64,000 nt of DNA, taken from contig CM049315.1 in assembly GCA_026874595.1 (NCBI GenBank), positions 78,227,401-78,291,400 of the forward strand, in the 5' to 3' direction. How positions within the stretch are numbered: the stretch's first letter is position 1; every line of letters starts with the position of its first letter. The notes beneath the pieces were generated by a model. The model was given only the letters and a program-made list of their open reading frames with translations, searched no databases and had not been told where the DNA came from. Of the stretch, positions 37,213-47,893 are shown in pieces. The position numbers and the translations under genes are program-made. The stretch is from Sipunculus nudus (lineage: Eukaryota; Annelida; Sipuncula; Golfingiida; Sipunculidae).

Positions 37213-37535
37213 GATAAACTAGAAATCAGCATTCTATGGAATGCAAGCCTTTGTCCCTGCTGTGAGATGCCCTCAAAACCGTGTTTGCAGTCACCAATCC
37301 GATCCATTTCCCTAGGTTTATTCGTACATAAGTGCATGCCCATGCATTTGTAAGAATTCCGTGATGACATTCCTGGATCTACACCAATATATAATCGATT
37401 ATTCTTTTGCCCATTCTCGAAAAGCCCTGAAATTTCCCACGGGATTCCGTTCATGCTTGCGTGAACAAACACACACTTAAACAAACACATACGCACGGGG
37501 TGAAAGCATATACCCTCTTGGCGGAGGCAAAAACA
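37213..37535 (-). mobile_element. TGCCTCCGCC-family repeat, copy 3 (inverted)
   Basis: Reads in reverse: AGCATTCTATGGAATGCAAG at the left and CTCTTGGCGGAGGCAA at the right, with the CACACTTAAACAAACACATACG block next to the right end. Its length and order match the copies at 10.06 and 16.8 kb. Confidence 0.78.
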
Positions 37536-38725
37536 CCAAATAAACGCTGTTAGATTTTGAGATTGATTGTTGAGATTATGTCAAAAGCTTCCCTCTTCGA
37601 CAAAATCTAACCACTGGCTATATTTTTTTTTATATTTTAAGAGCATGATTAGATAACATTTTTTGCATAAAATTAAATCATCATGACAACTGGTAGTCTG
37701 AAAATACGAAGCCATTAAACAATAAATCTATCTTTCGATAGAAAAAAGAAAACATAAGACAGAAAATGAAAAAATATAAGGACAGGTTATCTTTCTACCA
37801 TTCTCCTTCGAAGTGATGGGGGATCTACATTTAAATGCCTTAATATTTTATGTTGCGCCGCTTCCACGTGCACCACTGGCCGTACCAGCAATAATTTTAG
37901 TGATAAAGAAATTTTGAATTTTGTTAAATTTTGTCACATTTATTTCCTCCTTTATCAGAGCTGCCGCTTTACCCTAAAATGTTATTCAGTGTTAATTATA
38001 TGCACAGATTCGCTGTCCCTACTTCTAGGCCGAGAACTTAATATGTTTATGTCGTCGAGGTTTAATGAGTGCACTAATTTACCAAGTGAACTTCGGGAGA
38101 TATTACTAGGTACATGTGAAGATGGTCCCATAGTGAACCAATTAGCAAACACTTTGCATGGTCACTAAAACCGTTTGACACTGTAATATGCAAGTCGAGC
38201 TATAAATTATTGATTTATGGCACAGCCTTGCATGTAGGTCATACAGCTTGACTTTTTTTTAAATCATCCGTCATAGTAACCTGTTTATTCAGTGTTCAGT
38301 CTATTGGGGTTTCATTCAATGTCTTGGCATATTCAAGACTTTTCCAATATAAACATGCCTTTGGGGCATATTACAGTCGAAAATTTAATTAACAGAAAGC
38401 AGTCTATTTCCGGTACAGCTAGCCACGTGGTCGTTCCTTCCGACTCGTCTCTTTCGCTGTTTATTTGCGTCAACCCATCACACAGAATATTTTTCCATGC
38501 CTTCGTTCTATTTAGAGCAGAGTTTTAATTATTTTTTTAAAAAGTGACTAACGACACGACAAACAAAAAGCAATTTTCTGTTTTCCTGTATTATAATAAA
38601 CATTCAACCTTGCATCTATTACTTGCCATAAAAGGCCAGTCTCTTCAGTTTTGATGATGTAATATTTACAATTTTTGCTAATGTAACTGGATTTTGAATA
38701 TGGTGAATGCCAAATTTAAAGTATG
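37536..38725. other. Spacer between two inverted repeat copies, no gene
   Basis: AT-rich sequence. The 84-codon frame at 37914 has no recognisable domain or splice context. Confidence 0.4.
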
Positions 38726-38727
38726 GA

Positions 38728-39056
38728 GAACTAGAAATCTGCATTCTGAGGAATGCAAGCCCCCGTCCTGTCTAGGGTCCCTATTGTGAGATGTTCCCAA
38801 AACCGTGTTTACATTCAATTATCTCAAACATATTCCCATGGTACATTCCTGCATTAGAGACTGTACATTTATGAATATTCGTTGATGGCATTCCTGAATC
38901 CGGATCATGTGCCGGAACTACACTACAATATAATCGATTTTTAATTAGGCCATTAGGAAATTTTATGAGATTCTGTTCATGACTGCGTGAGTGATGGTGT
39001 GGACAAACACAGAAACACACGTAAGGGGGGAACGCATCCCGTCTGGCGGAGGCAAC
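38728..39056 (-). mobile_element. TGCCTCCGCC-family repeat, copy 4 (inverted)
   Basis: GAAATCTGCATTCTGAGGAA leads into TGCAAGCCCC, then CCTGAATCCGGATCATGTGC, and CCGTCTGGCGGAGGCAACAA closes it. It lies about 1.2 kb from copy 3 in the same orientation and is clearly the same family. Confidence 0.78.
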
Positions 39057-41165
39057 AATCCGGTAAATTTGTCTGAAGTTCTATAGTATGTTAAAATGTC
39101 GAAGGCAATTGAACCTTTGCAATATTATCAATTCCATAAAGTAAACCGCATGCAATGGAAGGAATGAGGCGCATGTATGCTCAGAATGGCTAGTGTCAAA
39201 CGAAACCATACCTCTATCAACTATCATAGTTATGAACTAAACAGCACAGAAGTTTATTCAGGAAAAAGGCCTCAGGCCTTATATATATACATACGCAGCA
39301 ATTTTTCTTATTTGACATGGGCTGTCCAAATGAAATAATTTTATAAAATTGTGTTCACTAAGATAATGTAAGTCTTGTTTAAAGTAGTTCAACTCAAATC
39401 ATTATTCAATTTACATCATGGTATAAAGTGAGCTTCACCCTCAACAATATTGTATCCTTGACATAAAAAATATTTACACCTTTCTTGCACGATAAATATC
39501 ATTATGACGACCTATTTCTATACCTAATTCGAGCTGTACGATGTTTTCTTTATATTTGGAATACAATATACACAAGTTCAAGAACTAGCACGAAATTAAA
39601 AGTACCAGCATAGTTTACATGCAACACAACTCAGTATCACTATACCATTTTTGAATAGCCATATCTTTTATTCTCATATCAACCTTTTTAAAAAAAATGA
39701 TTTATAGCTCCAATATGGTGTGTCACACAAACAAAACCAAAACCAGACTGGAACAACAATGTTCATAAACGAGATACCTAATCTGATTTACCACTTTTGT
39801 CTACATTCATTAACATACTGTACACCTGTTTCTGATACCTGTGTTCTGGAATATAAAGTAATTTAATCCAATACTTAATACAACGTAATAATCAAGTTAC
39901 AAACAAAGGAAATCTGTCGCATTCTCCTAATGCTGTTGTGTTTGGAGTATTCTGACCTACATTCAACAAGAATTTGTACTGTATTTACTCAATAGATTAT
40001 ATTAAAATGCCATTACCATTTGATCAAACAAATCAAAGAGATGTTTTGTACAAACTTATTTAAACTTTGTAATGACTGTTTTAACTAGAGCTTTATTTGC
40101 TTGTACAATTTGTTGTTTTTGTGTTTTTGACCACTTATGGAACTTTATGGAACCACTTCTAACAGTTTACCTTTGAAATACATGTACCTCTTTCAACTTT
40201 CCACAAAGGAAAATCTTTCCTAAAACCATACCGTAATTTTCACACAAAAATGGTAAGACATCAATATGTAGCTGAAGTCTACATACAGTATCTCCGCAAT
40301 TAACCATATCATCTGCAAATAACGAAATCATTAAATTGGAAAAATTTACATCAAAATATATTCCTTGACAATTATTTCCCCGAAAAATGTTGCAATATTC
40401 TTTTATAATGAGAAAAAGGATATGCTAATATAACGGTTGGGGAGGGGTCCGCCAGTGCTTAAATTATGCCCCCCCCCCCCCCCAAAAAAAAAAAAAATTG
40501 TGTCAAGTGCCTGTTGTTCTGAAGAACCAGAAGGCCGTGAAGTTTAAATGTTGGTTTCTGTAATGAGATTTCCTTTCATAAATAGTCCTCATCAACATTA
40601 TAGTGTCAAACGACATGTGTGATGATAATTTTTCGTTTCTTTTTTCAATGGGCATTCGCTGATGACACATACCCATACGTGCAAGTGTGCATGTCTGAAT
40701 ATCAGATATTTGTACGGATACAGTCCAATCCTGTTTTATTCAACAAGGAAGCAGAACTAGAAACATATATGGGTATTTCAACAAAAAATGTCGCATTTCA
40801 TGTCCCGAAACTATATTTGTTACTGAGAAATTAGCAAATGCTAAAAATGACATGAATAACCATTCAGATTTTTGCTAAAGATATAACCATTATTATGAGA
40901 TAAAAATAATTCAAATCGGGGCAGAAATACATACAGAAAAAAAGCTGCAAATGTTACTATACCCTTAAAATTCCGTTGTCCCTTTCTCTCGGATCTTAAA
41001 TTCAAAACAGCGTTTTTCTGTAACCACTGTTCCATTTATATAGATTTTGTTTTCCACGTTGTCACAGCGGTGAAAGTTTATTAAGATGATATTTTTGCTT
41101 GATTTTTCCTGACCGTTTTGTTTTTAATACATAAATCTGGATATAAAAAGTATGTCTCCCAAAAT
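39057..41165. other. Intergenic, no gene seen
   Basis: AT-rich DNA with a C-run then A-run near 40469-40497. No exon, RNA or array was recognised. Confidence 0.45.
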
Positions 41166-41170
41166 ATATT

Positions 41171-42166
41171 CGGCACCGTTACCTGACCTTTTGACCTTGC
41201 AGCGCGTGAACAGAAACCACTTTGCTGATGCAGGGAGCAGCGTTTATAAGAGTTCAGGAAATTTTGTACACATAATCCACAATTAAATTTAGTAACTGCC
41301 ATATCAGTGTTCTCTGTTAATCATTAAAGGGTTAAAAAAATCACCGTATGTTTATTTGGACTCGACACCGTTACACCTGCGAAAAATTAACCGTCACATA
41401 TAACACTTCGAAAATGGCTTCCTCTTGTTGTTCATATAGTAATAACTCGTGCTGCTCTCTTAGGGACGGTATATGGAAGTAATTTTTGTCCTGCATTTGA
41501 CGTATAGATGAAAAAAACTCAGCACCGTTACCACTCGAAACCGTTACCTGCATGAAAAATAACGGTGTCGAGAGCTAGGTAACGGTGTCGAGAATTTGGT
41601 ATTAATTCCAAATTATTGAAATAGAATTTGAAACATATTTTGGGCTAAATATTTTAAACATTTGCGTTTCTTCTATTCAAACAGGCATTTGCTTGTTTTA
41701 ATACATAATACTGGTATTCAAGTAGTCACTACGGTTATTTTTACTTCAGAAGCTCGACTCCGTTACCTATGCTCAACACCGTTATCTATGCTCAACACCG
41801 TTACCAAGAGGATTTAAAACCATGTTTAAATTTTATTTTCTGTGCATTCAAAAAAAATAACAAGGTATTTCGACTCAAATTCTGAAGGTAGATGTACCAA
41901 AGTACTTTGTCCGGTAAATCCCTGCAAATGCACCCCTCAGGAAGCAAAAATAGGTATAGAGACAATTTTTGTTTTCAAAAGTTAATTAAAAATAAGAAAA
42001 TATGTTCTTTTTTACACACTTTTTTTGTTAAATTCATAACTGAAATTTATGTTTTGATTTTATCAAAGGCTATTAATTTTAATTTTATCGAAAATCACAA
42101 AAAAATCTAGTCAAAACAATTTCTGAAATGTGCAAGTGAGATTTTACTGCGTGTAACGGTGTCGAG
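41171..42166. repeat. Cluster of CACCGTTACC motifs in both orientations
   Basis: Ten copies of a motif close to CTCGACACCGTTACC. Direct copies lie at about 41172, 41361, 41522, 41536, 41755, 41775 and 41793. Inverted copies lie at about 41560, 41579 and 42153 (TAACGGTGTCGAG). Spacing is irregular and the sequence between is AT-rich and not repeated, so this is not a tandem array. It could be subterminal binding motifs of an unrecognised DNA transposon or a cluster of protein-binding sites. Confidence 0.6.
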
Positions 42167-42179
42167 AAAAAGGTTCATA

Positions 42180-43860
42180 TTTTCCCCTAACCTGGACTAT
42201 TTATAAAAAAGGAACGGAAAAGTGCACTACTTGCATTATTTTACAATTCTAACGATATTTTTCTACAAATTAAGTTTTGTTATATCAAAATCAAGATTTA
42301 AAAAAAAATCACCAAGAAAACCCTTGAAATGCGACGTTTTCTGTAGAAATACCCATATAGAGATATTATTTGATTTTAAATTCAACAAAAGGATCAACAC
42401 TATTTTGAATATATATTAACGATTATCATAAGATCGACTGGATTTCGAAAATTCCTTTTTTTTCCCCCCTGAACCTCCTTCAGTGCAGACGTCATGGAAT
42501 GCACTTATATGACCTCTGTGCTCGGCGCCAGACAACAGACGCTGCGTATTAATAATTGTTCGCGTCCATCTGCAGACGACATGCAACATAAGCAGTGGGG
42601 TAATTAGCAGTGCCGGTGCCTTTGAGGGTGAGCATCAGCGTAACCAGCGGCTTAATAGCATTAATCCAGATTCTTCTGGCAGAATTAATCCTTGCTGAAC
42701 CAAATAAAAAAATTCATAAAACCCCTCATGTGCACTGGTGATGACCTCCTTAATGTCTCTCACTGGCTTCACACAGTAGCTAGGCCGTAAAAATGGTCGA
42801 GGCGATGGCGACTGTCTATTTCAGATCAAATCATATTATCAAATCTAATGAAGGACCATTTTGTAAAAGAAACGGCGCCATTTTGTAAGCTTATCCGTAC
42901 AAAAATAAACCCCCCTATACCGCCCGAAAAGATAAGACTAATATTGATCTACGATATTTTTTCAGACGATTTGCAGAGCCGTGGCTGGCACAAACTCAAC
43001 GACCTTGTTAGAATTCAAGTTCCGTAAAAAAGTGTGACATTTTCTAGTCTGCTTTGCTGTGTTGTACAGAAGCGCTACAACTGAGCAAAGGGCTAGTCTC
43101 ATTAGGTCCCCCAACAATTGCTGTCGCGTGGTGTTTTATGGAACACCGTTATATACGTTCAGTAAGTCACTATCAAACACACAAGTAAAAGCTACAACTA
43201 GCTGATATAAGATAATTCAGCATGTAGACATGTATACCGGAACGTTGCATATCTGAAAGACGAATCAGGCTATATAATGGATATTCCGCCTTTTCTAAAT
43301 TGGCCGAAAATAATCTGTCTTTTGCAAATTGCTTACCAAAATATAACTTCATTACAGTCCATGAAGATGATGTAGTCCTGCCAGCAATTCACTTTATACC
43401 CGCCGTGCAGGAGATAATATTATTATGAGCCCCATCGAGGGAGGGGGGGGGGGGCTGTTATTGTTTTACTGGGTGAGCGTCCGCATGACTCTCCGAACTG
43501 TTTAACTTTTGGGTGACCTTGATCTTTCTTTACTTCATTGCCACTGACTTATATAATGACACACTGAAATGCTGTCTTAGGCATATCTGAACATGCAAGT
43601 CATTGTTCATATAGTTAACACACACATGTTCAGACATTATGTCACTGTGACCCTGTTCAGATACGATTCTCAGTAAGATTATATGTGTATATCGTATATT
43701 GTCCTTATGCATATTGATCAGAATTAAACAAAACTGTGCAGTTTGTCCTGGGTGTTTCTTTTAAGTTTCTCAAATAGACATGACCGGATCCTCCCCCTGA
43801 ATAATAGAATTTGAACTGACGTCATTTAACCAGGAATTCTAGATTTCACGCAGGCCGTAC
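42180..43860. other. Intergenic; GC-richer single-copy segment near 42.48-42.80 kb
   Basis: The segment from about 42480 to 42800 is unlike its AT-rich surroundings (CTCGGCGCCAGACAACAGAC, GTGCCGGTGCCTTTGAGGG, then AGCATTAATCCAG and GCAGAATTAATCC) and has no open frame. It is a candidate regulatory or conserved non-coding block. The rest has a G-run near 43440-43453 and no gene. Confidence 0.35.
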
Positions 43861-43863
43861 AAA

Positions 43864-44312
43864 TGAAAATCGCTTCTGTTGAGTTTTTCACGCATAGACC
43901 TATACACGCACCTATATAGGCCAAAAAATTTTAAAAAATAAAAGGTATGGTTCTCAGGCACCGCCCGCGTCAACTTTAACCAACCCCCAACCCCCCTCCC
44001 CGCATCAAAAATTTTATTTTAATTTTCATCTTTCATGAAGATAAAGTAATACAATTTTAATAAGTTTTCCTTTATTATGCAGTGCTTTTACCTGTTCAGG
44101 AAAATAAATATGTCATTATCATGCTTTTCACTATGCATATGACATCTTTATCGAAACATACAAACAAGGTAATAAAAAAATCCGCCCGCCCGCACTGTTT
44201 TATGGGAAAAAGTGCCTGAGAACCATACCTTTTTTTGCCATAGGCCTACGTATATTAGATGCTGTCGGGCACATGGGTTTAAAACAGTTAAAAATAGTAT
44301 GAGCGATTTTCA
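43864..44312. mobile_element. MITE-like element with outer and inner inverted repeats
   Basis: An inner 21-nt perfect inverted repeat lies at 43941-43961 (AAAGGTATGGTTCTCAGGCA...) and 44212-44232. An outer 11-nt perfect inverted repeat TGAAAATCGCT / AGCGATTTTCA lies at 43864-43874 and 44302-44312, with GGCC-containing partial matches between outer and inner arms. The core carries CCGCCCGC motifs near each inner arm. This suggests a small TIR element inserted in, or derived from, a larger foldback element. Confidence 0.65.
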
Positions 44313-45060
44313 TGCAGACATACGCATATCTGCGCACATGAATGTTAGGCTGTAAGCTGTAACTTGAAATAAATCAGATCAGGTCAAGATATTGCGTTTG
44401 ACTTTAGAAAACAAAGTAATCTTGTCAATCAGGTGTTTGTAGGCAATACTGCAGTGGAACTTGTCAGTACATACCGTGTAATCTGTGTAATAAGCTAGAC
44501 TGCCCCTGGGACTGGCCAACAGTGATCTTAATTTACTGCTGGTCTTAGTAGACAGGTCCGTGTAACCAATGTGAATGTTAACGGTTCACTCAAGGGATTT
44601 TTGATTGACATATGGTCTTTTCTTATTAAACAGGTAGTCATTCAGTCAGGCTCAACTATACACATATTTAGGAACAGTTATTAGATCAGACCTTAGATGT
44701 CAAGGAAATATACATGAAAAAGAAAAATAGGCTAGCAAAAGTTTGTACTTCGCAGGGCAGTTGAAGAATGTAAAGTTGATAAAAACAATTCTTATCCTAC
44801 ATTATTCTTCTGTTCTTTAAAGTGTAGCTGTTTTTGGTATAGTCATATATATATATGTTATAACGGGCATCAAAATTAGATAAAACATTTAGAAAGAGTA
44901 GGTCATTACGACTGGTCAGAAGGTTAATGGCTCAACACTCACTTTCTTTGATAACAGGAACCTGTGTTTTAAGGCGCTTAACTGAACTTGATCAGGAGAA
45001 TATTTGTATAAAATCTTAGTGGTCGTATTGACTCTGCACTTTTATCGACTGCACGAAAGA
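44313..45060. other. Intergenic, nothing recognised
   Basis: AT-rich sequence with no exon or clear repeat. Confidence 0.45.
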
Positions 45061-45065
45061 TGCAG

Positions 45066-45293
45066 CAGGCTGGGATCCAGGATTGTTTTTACAGGGAGGG
45101 GTCAACGGGTGTCATGCATAAAAATTGTCTGAAAAAAGGTCGTTGATTGAGAGGAGGGGGTGGGGGTGTCTCGACTCCCAAAGCCCCCCGTCATGCATAA
45201 AATTTGTCTATAAAAAAAAAAGTTGTTGGTTGACAGCGGGGGGTATCGACATCCAACCCCCCCCCCCCCCCCCCCGGATCCGCGCCTGTACAG
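45066..45293. mobile_element. MITE-like element with GGATCC ends
   Basis: The left end CTGGGATCCAGGATTG and the right end CCGGATCCGCGCCTG are inverted relatives of the CAGGGGCGGATCCAGGAT type. Internally, TGTCATGCATAAAAATTGTC and GTCATGCATAAAATTTGTCT show a short duplication (about 45109 and 45190), and a long C-run precedes the right end. No coding capacity. Confidence 0.6.
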
Positions 45294-45899
45294 GAGTATC
45301 TCTTGATCACATATTGGTAAAAGTATCATTATATCAGCTATACGTGACTGAAATAATATATTCATGAAAATATGTCGACCGGTTACGTACGAGACCCTAT
45401 TAATTACAGAATGAGGAAGAATGTTTCGATGAGTTGAAGTATAATAATAAACGTTATTTAATATTTGAAATGATACCTTCGACACTTTTTGAAAGTCCAG
45501 GTGTATTATTACAATGATAATATTATTATGTTGTCAACATGTGGTTTAATTTATGATGTAACTTTATATGCGTACTTTCTTTGTCATTGTGTTGTTGATA
45601 ATGTGCATTAAAAGGACCTGTTCTCATACCAAAATATACATGAAACATAGTGTTTTCTCTGTTAAATATTATGATATCTACCAATAATTCGCCGTTAACC
45701 CGTCAACTTACCACTGTAAACAAGTGGGTAAAAGCTTGCACGGGGCTTGATCTGTGGCGCAAATCACAAGCAGATCGCAACTTCAAAATTCAAGAACGTC
45801 TTAGCTTCCTAGAGGCGTTATGTGTTTCTTCTCCTCGTTATGGTATACAGATACACGTGGGCTGTGATAATACTCACACACAGAACCTCAACAACATAC

Positions 45900-46090
45900 A
45901 GAAGCGGATCCAAGGGAAGGGTCGCCCCCTCCTTTTTTTCAGCCACCGTAAGTTTTTTAAAGGTTTTAGACCATGCAATTTTGCAGCTTGGACCCCCCCC
46001 CCCCTTTCCATACCTTATTTTAGGTCTTGTCATTAGTCCTCCTTGGTAAATTGGACCCGTCCTTTTCCTTAATCCTGGATCCGCCCCTGA
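45900..46090. mobile_element. MITE-like element, second GGATCC-end copy
   Basis: Left end CAGAAGCGGATCCAAGGG, right end TCCTGGATCCGCCCCTG. The core contains the same style of C-run as the other copies. ACA flanks both sides but no clean 8-bp duplication is seen. Confidence 0.62.
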
Positions 46091-46337
46091 CATATTAAAA
46101 TGATATACTGGTTAACTGGATAGTACGTCTGTACAGTGTACACTGGGATGGGTTTGTGGGTAACTTTGTATTTAGTCAAAATATACTGATAGTGTGAGAT
46201 AATCAATATATTAAGTATTATTGAAAATGTATATGCATATTTATATGTTTGTCATATAAGGAGAACAAGCTTAAACAAAATGGCTCCGTTTAAAATACTG
46301 TAAGTATATAAAAATCAAATTTTAATAAGTTCAAGCC

Positions 46338-46455
46338 GATCAACTGAGATAGGGGCGGATCAAATCAAATGAGATAGGGGCGGTTCAAATCAACTGAGAC
46401 AGGGGCGGATCAAATCAGCTGAGACAGGGACGGATCCAATCAACTGAGACAGGAT
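46338..46455. repeat. Short tandem array, ~25 bp unit
   Basis: About five copies of CAACTGAGATAGGGGCGGAT plus CAAAT. The GGGGCGGATC core equals the terminal sequence of the neighbouring MITE-like elements, so the array may have grown from a MITE end. G-runs at about 46551-46569 and 46617-46628 follow. Confidence 0.8.
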
Positions 46456-46639
46456 CGACGGTTCCAGGATATGTAGGGCAAAATGAAATGCTGGAATTTC
46501 GCCAACACAGGAGGACAAAACCTAAAAAAAAAGTCATTCCAAGATCCGGAAGGGGGGGGGGGGGGGGGCAGGCCACAAATATTGGTCTGGATTAAGTCCT
46601 TTAAAGGTTTTTTTTTGGGGGGGGGGGACAGAAGGTTAG

Positions 46640-47198
46640 AAATATTCTTTTACGATGCAGATGAAAGTTACCTGTCTATATAGTCGTGAACTGGTGATCA
46701 ATTCATTTCTGCAATTATGTGGTGTTTATTTGTTAAGTAAACTAAACAAACCTGGGTCACGAGACACGGGTACTGGTATTGATTATATCTGCAGATTACG
46801 CGAAGAATCACTATGTTTAGAAAATCCTATAATGATAAACTGCAAATTTTTACCTGTTTACGAAAAAAAATTTAAAATAGTAATGTCATGACAGCTCCTT
46901 AATACGCTTTTCTTATGCAATCAAGTATACAACAAAATTTGTTTAATTATTGTCTATATCACGTGAAAATAATATTTAAAAAATAACAATTAATTCATAT
47001 AAGACAGGTCAGTTTCCTGTACAATGATCTGTTGTGAACGAAATACAGAATTTGTTATACGTTCCTTTGCAATGATCCTATTTTGTCGTAGGATATTTAT
47101 TAATACACAGGTAAATAAATGATAAATTAGAATAAATTTATATAAGATATTTTCTTATTTGTATCTCTTAACCGAGACGAGTATGTACCGTGTGAATA

Positions 47199-47207
<9 letters not shown>
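46640..47207. other. Intergenic, nothing recognised
   Basis: AT-rich sequence with no exon or repeat structure. Confidence 0.45.
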
Positions 47208-47251
<44 letters not shown>

Positions 47252-47392
47252 AATCAAACGATTGTAAGCATCGTGTTGACTAATTAGTTATTATTATTTA
47301 TACGCTCTGGTTATACCATCGAGCACTTTGCCATCAGTGCATTGCAAACAGCCTAGAAAGAGCAATTGTATATATATATATATATATATATA

Positions 47393-47447
<55 letters not shown>
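47208..47447. repeat. Two (AT)n microsatellites
   Basis: AT tracts at about 47209-47248 and 47369-47447 (with one CT interruption), separated by about 120 bp of unique sequence. They lie about 330 bp upstream of the plus-strand exon. Confidence 0.95.
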
Positions 47448-47448
<1 letters not shown>

Positions 47449-47773
47449 CCATGAAACAAATTTAAATTGCACATTTACACTTGTAATTATCGACTTTTGT
47501 CTATTCTACATTTTATTTGACAAAACAGCAGCATATTTTGAAGTCAGTTCGTTGGGTTAACGTTCGTATAAACTTGTTTTGAATTCCTGTGGCGCATCAA
47601 GCTATTATTTATAGGTTGTCCAAAACCACATTACAACCACACGCGCACTTTTTCAACCTGAACACGTCACCACGTAACACCCAGTGTGGGGAGGCGAGAC
47701 ATGTGACAGTGAGTGGCATCGCTGTTAGATGCAGTTACAAGAAGATACTTTGGAGTAATCTCACTCTTGCAAA

Positions 47774-47893
47774 ATGGCTAAGGGGACCCTTATCTGTGTA
47801 GCTGTCTTCACAGCCGTGGGAGTCGCGATTCTGGCAACCGGAGTCAGTTTAATCTATGTCTTTCAAAACTTGGTGGAATCACGCATCAAACAG
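47774..47893 (+). CDS. First coding exon of a membrane protein, CD36/SCARB-like N-terminus
   Basis: Forty codons from ATG at 47774 to a donor CAG|GTAGGCG at 47893, ending in phase 0. The peptide begins MAKGTLICVAVF, has one long hydrophobic stretch (about residues 5-30) and then a polar segment FQNLVESRIKQ. A tiny cytoplasmic tail, one membrane span and a polar [L/V]-[E/D]-x-x-[I/V]-K segment is how CD36-family scavenger receptors and LIMP-2 start; LIMP-2 shares a GTL...VFQ-like pattern. The ectodomain exons were not found in the remaining 16 kb, so the family call is tentative. Upstream sequence (47590-47770) looks single copy and could be the promoter or 5' UTR. Other short-tailed membrane proteins are possible. 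Confidence 0.5.
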
